From Sporosarcina sp. ACRSL (GTDB lineage: Bacteria > Bacillota > Bacilli > Bacillales_A > Planococcaceae), in the NCBI RefSeq assembly GCF_022346605.1, contig NZ_JAKRNT010000007.1, positions 186,001 through 250,000 on the forward strand: a stretch of 64,000 bases of DNA, read 5' to 3'. Under the pieces are notes generated by a model. The model was given only the letters and a program-made list of their open reading frames with translations. It was not told where the DNA came from and searched no databases. A program made the translations under genes and the position numbers. Below, piece by piece: positions 1-8,144 of the stretch. The first letter of the stretch is position 1; each line of letters starts with the position of its first letter.

Positions 1-314
1 CTTTCTAGTTCACTTTGCATGAAGGCTTTTTCAGGTGTTTCTTCCTCAAATAGCTCTTGTACATTGAATTTCAATAATATATCTCTTCGTCTAGTTTTCT
101 TACGGGACATATCATAGTATTGATTTACTGCTACTCTAAAAAGCCAACTTTGAGTATTATTAAACTGGACTGAGTCTATATATTGTAAAAATTTATAAGC
201 AGTATCTTGAATAATATCTTCTGCATCCTCCTTTGAAGCACCCATTTTTATTAGGTAAGAGTAAACAAATTTTAGTATCTCATTTAGTTTTTCCCCCATC
301 ATGGAATCATTCAT
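1..314 (-). CDS. ECF RNA polymerase sigma factor (3' end outside window)
   Basis: This is the N-terminal ~104 residues of an extracytoplasmic-function sigma factor, which directs core RNA polymerase to a small regulon. The visible part is sigma-70 region 2: DAEDIIQDTAYKFL is the core-binding helix, and NTQSWLFRVAVNQYYD followed by the basic run RKKTRRR is the -10 recognition end. The ATG at 314 is preceded by GGGAGG about six bases upstream. The gene runs off the left edge, so region 4 and any anti-sigma partner cannot be seen. The fold is clear from the motifs; which ECF subgroup it belongs to is not. Confidence 0.85.
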   Translation of the reverse strand, partial: MNDSMMGEKLNEILKFVYSYLIKMGASKEDAEDIIQDTAYKFLQYIDSVQFNNTQSWLFRVAVNQYYDMSRKKTRRRDILLKFNVQELFEEETPEKAFMQSELE

Positions 315-742
315 TTCAAACCTCCCACCTTTAAAACGTTTCAATAATAAAAAGGTTAACAAAACAATTACAACGTATATTTCTTTAGTTGAGAAATAAA
401 AAAGAACTTGGCAAGAAAGTTTTCGCTTCTCGCCAAATTCATTAGAAGATATTGTTTAGAAAATATATTGATTACAATTAATTAATCTTCGACAGCCACT
501 GGCTATTTATAGTTAGTTCTACCCTATGTTCGTTTTACCACTATTTGTGTGTTCACTCCAATTAATCTTAAACAACCTTTATATGAATTACCAACAAATC
601 ACTTGAACTCTTCCTCCACAATCTGGCCCGGTTGCTGAACAACAGTTAAACAACACTCTTCAACTAAACTGCCGCGTTAGTTGAACAAGGAAAAGGAGCC
701 GTCTAGGCAGTTTAACGAACTTTAAGTAAATCATCCGATCGC
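315..742. other. Gene-free stretch with hairpin and interspersed repeat
   Basis: I see no supportable gene. A hairpin lies at about 409-437 (TTGGCAAGAA and TTCTCGCCAA arms), in the leader region of the left-edge sigma factor. A copy of an intergenic repeat lies at about 656-715 (AACTGCCG..TTAGTTGAACAAG followed by GAGCCGTCTAGGCAG); related copies occur near 12.3 and 13.2 kb. Confidence 0.5.
656..715. repeat. Interspersed intergenic repeat, copy 1
   Basis: The sequence has the order TTCAACTAAACTGCCG, TTAGTTGAACAAG, AAAGGAGCCGTCTAGGCAG. The first two parts can pair (TTCAACTAA with TTAGTTGAA), giving a short hairpin. The same order recurs at 13225-13285 and, in degenerate form, at 12330-12440, each time just downstream of a minus-strand gene. 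No coding capacity is evident. Confidence 0.6.
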
Positions 743-1078
743 TTAATAACCATTTATTGTGAATTGATATACGTTAAAGACAAACCACAAAAATAGAAGA
801 GAATGTGCTACTAAGCTCAGTATAATTGAAGCTTTTTTGTATAGCTTTTTTTTCAAATATATAAAAATGAAAAGTAAGAAAAGAAATTGTATCAATAACA
901 TTGGGATACTGAAAACAAGAAAAAGCATAAATTCCTCAGCTTCGGTGATCATGTACCCTTTACTCTCGTCAAGCCTACTTAGCGAAACAATAATTTCAGC
1001 GATTTTAGTAGAAACCCATATAAAGCAGAAGTTTATTATAAAAAATATAACCCCTATTAATTTGCGAATTCTGTTCAA
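743..1078 (-). CDS. Small membrane protein of unknown function, 111 aa
   Basis: I do not recognise the family. The protein has three hydrophobic stretches (about residues 8-30, 50-73 and 82-105) separated by short charged loops, so it should be an integral membrane protein. It starts with TTG at 1078, chosen because AGGGGG lies about eight bases upstream. It stands alone, with a repeat element immediately downstream and a gene-poor stretch upstream. Confidence 0.6.
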   Translation of the reverse strand: MNRIRKLIGVIFFIINFCFIWVSTKIAEIIVSLSRLDESKGYMITEAEEFMLFLVFSIPMLLIQFLFLLFIFIYLKKKLYKKASIILSLVAHSLLFLWFVFNVYQFTINGY

Positions 1079-1442
1079 AGCATTGCCCCCTGTAGAACAT
1101 TAAATATCTCATTTTGAAATCCCTTTTCCTTTAGATTCTTCTTACATTAACTGGTGCTCAATAAGGATAGTAAAATATTACGCCAAAAAACGCTTGATTT
1201 TGTAAATTATTTATTCACTAGCCCCATGGAGCTCAACGATCATTAATAATTCTGCTCAATGATTATAACCGAGGAAAATATCTTGTTTCTCCACTCCGCA
1301 ACTGGTGCTCATCTTCATTACCAACCCTTCAATTACTTGAAGCTTACTTAAATAGTTTCCATCTAGTTCCATCTATACGAATGACAAGTTAAACGGTTTC
1401 ACAATATAAGGACACTCTTAAAATAGTTAATAATTTTATGTA

Positions 1443-1459
1443 GTTTCACCTAATGAAAC
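1443..1459. promoter_or_regulatory. Palindrome upstream of nitroreductase promoter
   Basis: GTTTCA and TGAAAC arms are separated by five bases, about 20 bp upstream of the -35 box of the nitroreductase gene. The position suits an activator or repressor site. The cognate regulator is unknown. Confidence 0.35.
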
Positions 1460-1478
1460 AAAATTGGCTTATTTTGAT

Positions 1479-1507
1479 TTGCAGTTTTATTTCTTCTACA
1501 CTATATA
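1479..1507 (+). promoter_or_regulatory. Predicted sigma-A promoter for nitroreductase
   Basis: TTGCAG (1479-1484) is followed after exactly 17 bases by TATATA (1502-1507). Transcription would start about 50 bases before the start codon. Confidence 0.55.
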
Positions 1508-1562
1508 TGTGGCTAGCACAAGTTCAGCCAAATATATATTTCAGAACTAAAGGAGAATGAAT

Positions 1563-2159
1563 ATGTCAACATTTGTAGAGTTAGTAGAAAAGCGCCGTTC
1601 GATTTACGCATTAGGAACGAATAGCGAGTATTCAAAAAAGGATATTGAAAATAGAATTCGCGAGGTTGTCAAACAAGTACCTACAGCTTTCAACAGCCAA
1701 ACAACACGTGTTGTTGTATTATTCGATGAAGCAAAGAATAAATTTTGGGATCACATTTATGATGTTCAAAAAAATATTCTTGAAGGTGGCATGCAGGAGT
1801 GGATGTCAGGTGTTGTAACGGGTGCTAAAAATGGGATTGGTACAGTACTGTTCTTTGAAGATCTTGATGCAGCTAAACAAATGCCGACACAAGGAGCACG
1901 TACAGAAGCTTATAAACAAAACAACAATGCAAACGCACAATATGCTGTTTGGTTAGCCTTAGCAGAAATGGACTTAGGGGCAAGCTTACAACACTTTAAT
2001 GTTGGCTATGAACAAGGTTTCGATAAAGCAACTAGAGAAATGTTCAATCTACCAGAAACATACGAAATGATTGCACAAATGCCATTTGGTTCAATTGAAC
2101 AAGATATTGATGAAAAAGAACATATCGATACAGACGTTCAAGTAAAAGTTTTTTCTTAA
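1563..2159 (+). CDS. Nitroreductase family protein (HBN1/Frm2-like)
   Basis: This is probably a cytosolic FMN-dependent NAD(P)H oxidoreductase of the small nitroreductase family. The N-terminal RRSIYALG and the PTAFNSQTTRVVVL segment are typical of the HBN1/Frm2 branch, whose Bacillus members are often induced by quinones and other electrophiles. Its length (198 aa) is normal. An earlier ATG at 1557 is only one base from the AAAGGAG ribosome binding site, whereas the ATG at 1563 sits seven bases from it, so I start there. A weak hairpin terminator follows. The substrate cannot be read from the sequence. Confidence 0.88.
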   Translation: MSTFVELVEKRRSIYALGTNSEYSKKDIENRIREVVKQVPTAFNSQTTRVVVLFDEAKNKFWDHIYDVQKNILEGGMQEWMSGVVTGAKNGIGTVLFFEDLDAAKQMPTQGARTEAYKQNNNANAQYAVWLALAEMDLGASLQHFNVGYEQGFDKATREMFNLPETYEMIAQMPFGSIEQDIDEKEHIDTDVQVKVFS

Positions 2160-2205
2160 TGAAAAGCGTTTAGACTCGAAGGAACATAAATCTACTGCCA
2201 ATAAG

Positions 2206-2246
2206 GCCTAGGTAATCTTAAAAAGACCAACTAGGCTTTATCTTTG
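2206..2246 (+). terminator. Possible terminator after nitroreductase
   Basis: GCCTAG (2206-2211) and CTAGGC (2231-2236) can pair, and a T-rich run follows. The stem is short and the loop long, so support is modest. Confidence 0.35.
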
Positions 2247-2275
2247 ATAAGGTATATAGCAGAGGAGAAATTAGG

Positions 2276-3082
2276 ATGAAAAATATTACATTAAATAATG
2301 ACGTCGAAATTCCAATTATCGGTAGTGGCACAAATACGTACGGCAAAGAGGGAAACCAATATTCTGGACCCTTAAGAGGAGACACTCAAGAAATAGACTG
2401 GGCAATTGAAAATGGCTACCGTCATTTTGACTCTGCTCAAGTTTATAACAATGAACAAGTTCTCGGAGAAGGGTTGAAAAAATCCTCTCTACCTCGTGAA
2501 GAATTCTTTATCACTACTAAGCTAAATACTTATAAAGGTTTCGGTGGTGCAGACTGGGCGCATGCAGAAATCGAAAAAAGTTTAGAGAAATTACAAACTG
2601 ACTATGTTGATTTATTCCTCATCCATTTCCCATGGGATCATCATGATGAAATAGTAGAGGCTTGGAGTATTTTGGAAGACTACTATAACCGTGGCGTGTT
2701 TAAATCAATCGGTGTTTCGAACTTTACGAAAGAACATCTTGATCTGATTCTCAAAAACGGAAAAATTAAACCAGCCGTTAACCAGATTGCCTCTTACGTT
2801 GGAAAATGGAATGAAGAATTAATTGCTTATAATAAAGGTAATGATATCGCGACTGTAGCATGGTCTCCATTACGCGGTATCGATGAAAATGCTAAGCAAG
2901 TTCTAGAAGAAATCGGCAACCAATACGGAAAGACATACGCGCAAGTAGTATTGCGTTACCAAATTGAACGTGATGTTATTGTCATTCCTAAGTCTCATAA
3001 TAAAGATCGTCAAGCACAAAGTTTAGATATCTTTGACTTTGAACTAACAGTAAACGATCGTGAACGCATTGCTACCCTTTAA
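2276..3082 (+). CDS. Aldo/keto reductase
   Basis: This is a cytosolic NADPH-dependent carbonyl reductase of the AKR superfamily. The catalytic tetrad is present: Asp and Tyr in HFDSAQVYNNEQVLGEGL, Lys in FFITTKLN, and His in LFLIHFPWD. The cofactor phosphate-binding IPKSHNKDR lies near the C-terminus. At 268 aa it has the usual length. The start has GAGGAG upstream. Together with the preceding nitroreductase it suggests a small aldehyde/quinone detoxification region; the physiological substrate is unknown. Confidence 0.92.
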   Translation: MKNITLNNDVEIPIIGSGTNTYGKEGNQYSGPLRGDTQEIDWAIENGYRHFDSAQVYNNEQVLGEGLKKSSLPREEFFITTKLNTYKGFGGADWAHAEIEKSLEKLQTDYVDLFLIHFPWDHHDEIVEAWSILEDYYNRGVFKSIGVSNFTKEHLDLILKNGKIKPAVNQIASYVGKWNEELIAYNKGNDIATVAWSPLRGIDENAKQVLEEIGNQYGKTYAQVVLRYQIERDVIVIPKSHNKDRQAQSLDIFDFELTVNDRERIATL

Positions 3083-3097
3083 GTAAAGATAGGTTTT

Positions 3098-3143
3098 AGC
3101 GTTTCATTTTGAAGGATTCTTCTAAAATGAAATGCTTTTTTTT
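3098..3143 (+). terminator. Rho-independent terminator after aldo/keto reductase
   Basis: A 13-bp stem, AGCGTTTCATTTT with AAAATGAAATGCT (one G-T pair), is followed by a run of eight or more T. Confidence 0.8.
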
Positions 3144-3170
3144 ATCGAGTGTTTCCTTCTCCACACAAAT

Positions 3171-3374
3171 CTATTTAGGCCCAATAAAATAGGCAAGTAT
3201 AGGAAGTGAAATTATGACGAATACACTTTGAAAAAAAGTAAAAGTGATATCTTTTTTCCAACCATTTTTTTTAGGGTAACGGTTTGTGATTCTTTGAAAT
3301 ACAAGTAAAACGATCCACCAACATAACAAAGCGATAATCACTGAATTGAAGCTGCCGTAAAAATCGTTGAACAT
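3171..3374 (-). CDS. Two-helix membrane protein, 67 aa
   Basis: Hypothetical small membrane protein. Hydrophobic segments at about residues 12-30 and 47-65 flank a basic loop (QRITNRYPKKNGWKK). The ATG has CGGAGGTG at proper spacing, so it is likely expressed. It is the last of a run of small minus-strand genes at 3.2-5.1 kb. No family is recognised. Confidence 0.6.
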   Translation of the reverse strand: MFNDFYGSFNSVIIALLCWWIVLLVFQRITNRYPKKNGWKKDITFTFFQSVFVIISLPILAYFIGPK

Positions 3375-3429
3375 TTAATTACACCTCCGTCCCCATACAT
3401 AAAATAATGTACCCGTTAGTGCATAAGGG

Positions 3430-3774
3430 TTACTGTTTCTGAGCTGCACATCTTTTTGCATATGTAGAAGGCGAAAATGATACTTTGTATTTTCCTTCAA
3501 GTTCTTTTTGTACTTTTTCAGTTAGTTTCAATCCTTGTTTATTATGTTCTTCTTCAAGTTCAGCTCCGTTAAGGACTATTCCATCAGTATCCCAATCGAT
3601 CCATTCACCATATTTCGACAACCACTCAAATAGTTCAGACTTCAACTCGTTAGAAATTGGAACATATTCAATGTCAAAGTTGGAAAAACATTTATTACAC
3701 CAAATGGCGTCGGCTCCTATATCTGCTTCAACTTTTAAATCATGTGTTTCGTAACATCCACATAGATTTATCAT
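3430..3774 (-). CDS. Small cysteine-containing cytosolic protein, 114 aa
   Basis: I do not recognise it by name. It is soluble and acidic in its middle part. CGCYETHD and WCNKC near the N-terminus (residues 5-31) look like a metal-binding cysteine pair. The remainder is rich in Glu, Trp and Lys with no membrane segment. The start is supported by AGGGAG upstream. It is likely a real gene; its function is unknown. Confidence 0.6.
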   Translation of the reverse strand: MINLCGCYETHDLKVEADIGADAIWCNKCFSNFDIEYVPISNELKSELFEWLSKYGEWIDWDTDGIVLNGAELEEEHNKQGLKLTEKVQKELEGKYKVSFSPSTYAKRCAAQKQ

Positions 3775-3792
3775 ATTGTTTGTCGTCTCCCT

Positions 3793-4200
3793 TTAGTTAG
3801 AGATTATTGAGCTTTTCTTCATTTGATCCCGAAAAAGTAAGATGGTTTGAATTGTCAGCGCTATACAAATCAAAGAAATGAGTAGTCGTAAAATACGATC
3901 ATCCGCAGACAGGTTAGACGAAAAACTGAGCAACAGCCAGAATGCAGAAGATAATGTGTGTACCCCGAATTGAACTCCCCATAGGGCTTGCTTGACCATG
4001 TTATACACTTTATTACGAGTTAATTTCCTTATCAAAAGGAAGATGACAACTCCTAGTCCTACTGTTAGTAGCAATGACTTCATGAAGCTTGAAGTTAAAG
4101 GAATCGGCTCTTCCCAAGGCATGTCGATATAAATTAGGTTAAAGAGATTGATCATATTAAATAAAAAAAGAAGAGGAGAACCGCCAAGAATAGAGCCCAC
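3793..4200 (-). CDS. Membrane protein of unknown function, 135 aa
   Basis: There are three to four hydrophobic stretches (about residues 5-25, 42-60, 74-96 and 104-124) and a short basic C-terminus. The start is uncertain: the GTG at 4200 has no good ribosome binding site, and neither do the internal ATGs. No homology could be assigned. Confidence 0.45.
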   Translation of the reverse strand: MGSILGGSPLLFLFNMINLFNLIYIDMPWEEPIPLTSSFMKSLLLTVGLGVVIFLLIRKLTRNKVYNMVKQALWGVQFGVHTLSSAFWLLLSFSSNLSADDRILRLLISLICIALTIQTILLFRDQMKKSSIISN

Positions 4201-4359
4201 TCACTTATAAAAAGTAATGGGGTTATCACTCTTTTCAACTTTTTCACCTACCCTTTGCAATAACTGTTTTATTCGCAGTTATTTCTGCAACTATCAAAGA
4301 GAGTATAATATCAAGCAAAGTACCACAGAAGAACTTAGTTACTTAAATAAGAACAAAGT

Positions 4360-4554
4360 TTATATACTTACTATCACCGAGTAAATGAGTAATATTGCCA
4401 AAATAATACCGATAGCATATTTAGAAAAATGCTTCAGTCGATCATTCTCGAAGGTCTTAATTAGCAAGTAAAAAAAGCCGATTACCCAAATGCCATTTTG
4501 AAAAAAAGTTGCAATTATATTTCTATACATATTGATGTAAAAATATAAGTCCAA
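4360..4554 (-). CDS. Two-helix membrane protein, 64 aa
   Basis: Hydrophobic segments lie at about residues 18-34 and 46-63. The start is TTG at 4554, with TAGGAGG about eight bases upstream. Size and topology resemble small holin-like or regulatory peptides, but nothing phage-like surrounds it, so I make no functional call. Confidence 0.55.
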   Translation of the reverse strand: MDLYFYINMYRNIIATFFQNGIWVIGFFYLLIKTFENDRLKHFSKYAIGIILAILLIYSVIVSI

Positions 4555-4613
4555 TAATGACGCCTCCTACTGAATCACTTACGACAGTTCAGCTATCGCG
4601 CCAGATTTGAAAC

Positions 4614-4760
4614 TCATTTAATTTTTTCGTTTATTTGTTTCAGTAATTCTATTATTTCTTCATTTTGTTTTGTTCCTCTTTGAAGAAGTGCATCTATAGA
4701 AAGGAGATGTATTATCACTACAATCACGAACAGTAGGCCTAAAATAAACTCCATCATCAT
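4614..4760 (-). CDS. Short membrane-anchored coiled-coil peptide, 48 aa
   Basis: This short ORF opens MMMEFILGLLFVIVVIIHLL, one membrane helix. After a short linker comes a polar, heptad-like tail (NEEIIELLKQINEKIK). It starts at 4760 behind GGGGTGG, just upstream of the 64-aa membrane gene on the same strand. The pattern of one helix plus amphipathic tail is common in Bacillales small proteins and matches a second short ORF at 43029-43184. Function unknown. Confidence 0.55.
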   Translation of the reverse strand: MMMEFILGLLFVIVVIIHLLSIDALLQRGTKQNEEIIELLKQINEKIK

Positions 4761-4802
4761 TCCACCCCTTCGCTATTCACCATGCTTTCTTAATTACGTT
4801 AA

Positions 4803-5024
4803 CTAAATACTTTGCGGAAAAGTAGACGCAGGAAGTACCCCGAATATCAATAGGAATATTTCAAAACCATCGTTAGTACCGTTCCATATCCAACGGTTAA
4901 ATACATATCCAAGTATTTTCGTATATTGAACAATAAATAGTATGACTAATACTGTAAAGCCAATCTCTTTCATTTCTAACTTCGTTGTATCAACTTTTTT
5001 CTTATTTAAATATTCTTCTTCCAT
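4803..5024 (-). CDS. Small membrane protein, 73 aa
   Basis: A longer reading frame opens at 5069, but GGGAGG lies eight bases before the ATG at 5024 (MEEEYLNKKKVD), so I start there. Two hydrophobic stretches follow the charged N-terminus (about residues 18-39 and 50-66). It stands in the run of small membrane genes at 3.2-5.1 kb. Function unknown. Confidence 0.55.
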   Translation of the reverse strand: MEEEYLNKKKVDTTKLEMKEIGFTVLVILFIVQYTKILGYVFNRWIWNGTNDGFEIFLLIFGVLPASTFPQSI

Positions 5025-5088
5025 AAAATACTTACCTCCCTCTATTCTGTTTTGATAAGACAACTCCAATCTCTAAGTAAAGCACCCG

Positions 5089-5490
5089 TTAGGATAATAA
5101 CACTTGGTCTGATATGACTTTTTCCATTAATTCTTCAATAGTACCAATACACTTATGGACTTCTGGTAGATGGTAAAACGTGCTGGTCGTCTCAAATTTA
5201 TTTACTTCATCAGTTGGTGAATAGAGATATATTCTTTTTTCCAGTCCGAGAGCAATGCCTAATTCAATATGGCTTCCTTTGCCTGCTGGTAATAAGATTA
5301 TTACAAAGTCTGCTGCCATTACAGCATCCTTTTCTTTTATTCCGATGTTTTTTAAATCCTCAATTGTTGATGCTCTATCGTTTCCTGTCCAATCATAAGT
5401 TTGAATAAAGCCTTTATCTTTTAATTGCATACTAACCAAACGAACTGTTTCAATGTTACTGAAACCCGAAGCAACATAAAACTTTCTCAA
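5089..5490 (-). CDS. Nucleoside 2-deoxyribosyltransferase-like protein
   Basis: The 133-aa protein has the Rossmann-like fold of the nucleoside 2-deoxyribosyltransferase family. The N-terminal KFYVASGFSN strand-loop binds the nucleoside. The conserved acidic patch ADFVIILLPAGKGSHIELGIALG contains the Glu that acts as nucleophile in the family. Such proteins transfer or hydrolyse (deoxy)ribose groups on nucleosides; the exact substrate is unknown. Start is TTG at 5490 with AGGGGGA upstream. Confidence 0.75.
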   Translation of the reverse strand: MRKFYVASGFSNIETVRLVSMQLKDKGFIQTYDWTGNDRASTIEDLKNIGIKEKDAVMAADFVIILLPAGKGSHIELGIALGLEKRIYLYSPTDEVNKFETTSTFYHLPEVHKCIGTIEELMEKVISDQVLLS

Positions 5491-5568
5491 TTCTTGTTTC
5501 CCCCTTAATAAAAAGCCTGCCCTTAAGCTTAAAAAAAGGAAAATGGTTTTCCTTCTTGTCGGCTACTA

Positions 5569-6225
5569 CTAGAGCGTCTCATCTAACTTCTGAATCTTTG
5601 AGTCGGAAATTAAAAAAACATTGCCCAAAATGTCGATTTTGTCTCCCTTTACACGTACAGCGCAATCTTTGTTCGACGCATAAATATTTATTTCTTCCGA
5701 TAGGGGAGATAGTTCGCTTTGAACCATTGTCATGTTATTTTCAAGGTCAAAATGAGAAAGAAGGGAAAAATTGTCTAGACCGATTCCGTCGTAAACAGAG
5801 CTCATTTCAACTTCAAATCCAAATTTTTTCGAGCATAACCATTTAGCGGACATGTTGATTGCACCAGCGCTTGCTCCCATCACAACGGCGCTGCTTTTTT
5901 TAATCGAATCCGTTAATTCATATTCCTTCAAAAAACCATTTTGATTAAGTGCATTCCCACCCAACAAGAAAATGACGGAAGCATTTTGAAGGATCGATTG
6001 GGCATCTTCCTTCTGTACGCGGTAATTAATAAAATGATATTCATCAAACATAATGCCAGCCTGGTCAAGCCACGAGCGTTCAGTGGCACCATCATCTTCA
6101 AAAATAGATGGATTCGAGCTAATCATAGCAAGCGATTTTCTATCAGTTATATCCTCCTGTAATACCCTAGCCAAATTCTCTGGAAAGAAATTGTTAAACC
6201 AACCTAAATAATAGTGAGTTTTCAT
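5569..6225 (-). CDS. Peptidase S51 family protein (dipeptidase E-like)
   Basis: The 218-aa protein belongs to the class-I-glutamine-amidotransferase-like S51 peptidases. The nucleophile elbow is VVMGASAGAINM, with the Ser of GASAGA as the predicted catalytic residue, and an earlier glycine loop VIFLLGGNALNQ. Family members cleave Asp-X dipeptides or act as cyanophycinase-type peptidases in the cytosol. The start codon is preceded by two tandem ribosome binding sites (6230-6247). It appears to be transcribed after the lipoprotein gene upstream. Confidence 0.85.
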   Translation of the reverse strand: MKTHYYLGWFNNFFPENLARVLQEDITDRKSLAMISSNPSIFEDDGATERSWLDQAGIMFDEYHFINYRVQKEDAQSILQNASVIFLLGGNALNQNGFLKEYELTDSIKKSSAVVMGASAGAINMSAKWLCSKKFGFEVEMSSVYDGIGLDNFSLLSHFDLENNMTMVQSELSPLSEEINIYASNKDCAVRVKGDKIDILGNVFLISDSKIQKLDETL

Positions 6226-6229
6226 AAGT

Positions 6230-6247
6230 ACCTCCTAAGTACCTCCT
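6230..6247 (-). promoter_or_regulatory. Tandemly duplicated ribosome binding site
   Basis: An 11-nt unit containing the anti-16S core AGGAGGT occurs twice in tandem directly upstream of the S51 peptidase start. The nearer copy is at a usable distance; the farther one is about 16 bases from the ATG. Confidence 0.7.
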
Positions 6248-6282
6248 AAGCAAAGCGCGTCACTCGTTCTGTTTTCGTATAG

Positions 6283-6810
6283 TTACGCTTCCTCAATCGT
6301 CTTAAAAATAAGTGAATACACGTGTTTTATATGCTCTTCCGTCTTTTCACTGTTATATAAACCAATTCCCCAATTTTTTACAACATCTTCTTCCTCTTCT
6401 TTTACTGTCAGCACCCCAACAGCATAGCTCTTCCCGATTGCCCAGCCCCAACTGGCATCATATTCCACGTCTTTCACTGTAAAAGGGATAGGGTTGCTAG
6501 CTGAAATGAAAAAGATGGGGATGGGGGACTGTAAGTACACATCCGCATACTGGCTTTCTGATGCTTCGACAAGGTTTTCTTCTGTAATAATGACAGCATC
6601 ATACGAACCGATCGCTTCACTTGTTAATTCATCGAAGGAAACACTCTCGAACGTGACCTGTTCTTCTCCCACAACTGGCGGATCCCCAACTACTGCTATG
6701 CTTAAAGGTTTCCCCTCATACAATTTGAATTCCAGTTTTGGACTACAAGCTGATAGTGCTAGTAGAAGAAGTAACCATGTGAAATAAAGACTCATCCCTT
6801 TTCTTTTCAT
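6283..6810 (-). CDS. Predicted lipoprotein, 175 aa
   Basis: The signal peptide ends in a lipobox, LLLALSAC, with Cys22 as the acylation site, so the mature protein should be anchored on the outer face of the membrane. The body contains alternating hydrophobic strands and short acidic stretches (KEEEEDVV) but no motif I can name. The start has GGGGGG upstream. It is immediately followed by the S51 peptidase gene. Function unknown. Confidence 0.7.
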   Translation of the reverse strand: MKRKGMSLYFTWLLLLLALSACSPKLEFKLYEGKPLSIAVVGDPPVVGEEQVTFESVSFDELTSEAIGSYDAVIITEENLVEASESQYADVYLQSPIPIFFISASNPIPFTVKDVEYDASWGWAIGKSYAVGVLTVKEEEEDVVKNWGIGLYNSEKTEEHIKHVYSLIFKTIEEA

Positions 6811-7144
6811 ATGAACCCCCCTCTACTCACATATTAGCATAATATTCCAACAACCTTTAAGTAAAATTAAAAGAAGGACGAATGAAAACAGGTTCACACA
6901 ATTCCGATTTGAGTGGGGGACTGATACCTCACATGTTATTCAAAGTTTCCTCAACACTTCATTCAACTTAACAATCGTCCGATTTGCTATTTCCTCACAA
7001 ACGTGTTATTCTTAATAAGAATTATTTTTGTTCTATTTCAGATCGAAAATATATTTTATCTGAATATATTTTGTTTTTCGTCTAAGGGTTTGAGCAAGGA
7101 TAGTATCATATTGTGTGGGATATCCGCACGAGGAGGCAACAATA
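6811..7144. other. Cold-shock gene promoter and long leader
   Basis: There is no gene. It contains a predicted promoter at 6984-7012 and then a roughly 125-base T-rich leader ahead of the cold-shock coding region. Within the leader, CAGAT and ATCTG flank an AT stem near 7039-7062. Long structured leaders are typical of csp genes. Confidence 0.5.
6984..7012 (+). promoter_or_regulatory. Predicted promoter of cold-shock gene
   Basis: TTGCTA (6984-6989) and TATTCT (7007-7012) are separated by exactly 17 bases. Confidence 0.45.
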
Positions 7145-7345
7145 ATGGAACAAGGTACAGTTAAGTGGTTTAATGCAGAAAAAGGTTTTGGATTCATCGA
7201 GCGTGAAGGTGGAGAAGACGTATTCGTACATTTCTCAGCTATCCAAGGTGAAGGCTTCAAATCTTTAGACGAAGGTCAAACTGTAACATTTGAAGTTGAA
7301 CAAGGACAACGTGGCCTACAAGCTGCAAACGTTCAAAAAGCTTAA
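7145..7345 (+). CDS. Cold-shock protein, CspA/CspB family
   Basis: The 66-aa single cold-shock domain binds single-stranded nucleic acid and acts as an RNA chaperone in the cytosol. Both RNA-binding motifs are present: RNP1 as KGFGFIE and RNP2 as DVFVHFSAI. Length is standard. I start at the ATG at 7145, with GAGGAGG upstream, rather than at the longer frame opening at 7115. The long leader suggests post-transcriptional temperature control, as is known in the family. Confidence 0.97.
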   Translation: MEQGTVKWFNAEKGFGFIEREGGEDVFVHFSAIQGEGFKSLDEGQTVTFEVEQGQRGLQAANVQKA

Positions 7346-7356
7346 TAACGCTTTTA

Positions 7357-7384
7357 AAAGACCCTACATGTAGGGTCTTTTTTT
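7357..7384 (+). terminator. Terminator after cold-shock gene
   Basis: AAAGACCCTACA and TGTAGGGTCTTT form a perfect stem followed by T residues. Confidence 0.9.
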
Positions 7385-7546
7385 GTGCTTTCATTAGGTG
7401 AATTAAACCGTTGTCTTCAAGCTTTTTCAAAAAGGTAAGAGAGACTTACCAAGCATTGTAATTGATTCCCTATTACGTGATGTATAGACTAATAGATGGA
7501 AGGGAACTTTCTGATTTTACTAACACAAAGGATAGGTGATCAAAAC

Positions 7547-8098
7547 ATGGTTAAAGTAGCAATCATCAGTGGTAGTTTAAGAAAAGAGTCGTTTTCTACA
7601 AAAATTGCTAAAAGTGTAGGAGAACTATTTCCAGCTGGATATGAAACACAATTCGTCGAAATTGGAAATCTTCCTCTGTACAACGAAGATATTGATACAG
7701 AGAGCAATGTCCCAGCAGAATATACGGCATTCCGAAACACCATTAAAGAATGTGATGCTGTCCTTTTTGTTACACCTGAGTATAACCGTTCCATCTCGGG
7801 CGCATTAAAAAATGCATTAGATGTTGGTTCACGTCCTTATGGAAAAAGTGTTTGGGATGGTAAACCCGCAGCGATCATTAGTCAATCGATTGGGAACTTA
7901 AGTGGATTTGGTGCAAACCATCATTTACGTCAAAGCCTTGTGTTTTTAAATATGCCAACCGTCCAACAGCCTGAAGTGTACCTAGCAAATTCCCCAGAAC
8001 TATTTGATGAGAACGGAAAGCTGAATGAAGGTACAACAGAATACTTACAATCCTTCGTGAATATGTTCATTGATTTAATTATTAGATATCAAAGATAA
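7547..8098 (+). CDS. NADPH-dependent FMN reductase (azoreductase-like)
   Basis: The 183-aa flavodoxin-like protein should reduce FMN, quinones or azo dyes with NAD(P)H. The N-terminal ISGSLRKESFS loop binds the FMN phosphate, and TPEYNRSISGALKNALD is the family signature. The reading frame opens at 7496, but AGGTGAT lies directly before the ATG at 7547 (MVKVAIISG), which also matches the usual family start. It is monocistronic, with a strong terminator shared with the convergent methyltransferase gene. Confidence 0.92.
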   Translation: MVKVAIISGSLRKESFSTKIAKSVGELFPAGYETQFVEIGNLPLYNEDIDTESNVPAEYTAFRNTIKECDAVLFVTPEYNRSISGALKNALDVGSRPYGKSVWDGKPAAIISQSIGNLSGFGANHHLRQSLVFLNMPTVQQPEVYLANSPELFDENGKLNEGTTEYLQSFVNMFIDLIIRYQR

Positions 8099-8100
8099 CT

Positions 8101-8144
8101 AAAAAAGTTGGAGCATTAGACTTTCTAATGCTCCAACTTTTTTT
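8101..8144. terminator. Bidirectional terminator
   Basis: A long perfect stem (GTTGGAGCATTAG with CTAATGCTCCAAC) is flanked by A and T runs, serving the FMN reductase on the plus strand and the methyltransferase on the minus strand. Confidence 0.9.

Larger units (their letters stand above)
1079..1556. other. Intergenic stretch, no gene seen
   Basis: No ORF with a convincing ribosome binding site is visible. The right end carries a palindrome (1443-1459) and a good promoter (1479-1507) for the nitroreductase gene. The rest is AT-rich sequence with no clear structure. Confidence 0.5.

Noticed and set aside
837..1103. 88-aa plus-strand ORF
   Set aside because: It is antisense to the better-supported minus-strand membrane gene and lacks a ribosome binding site.
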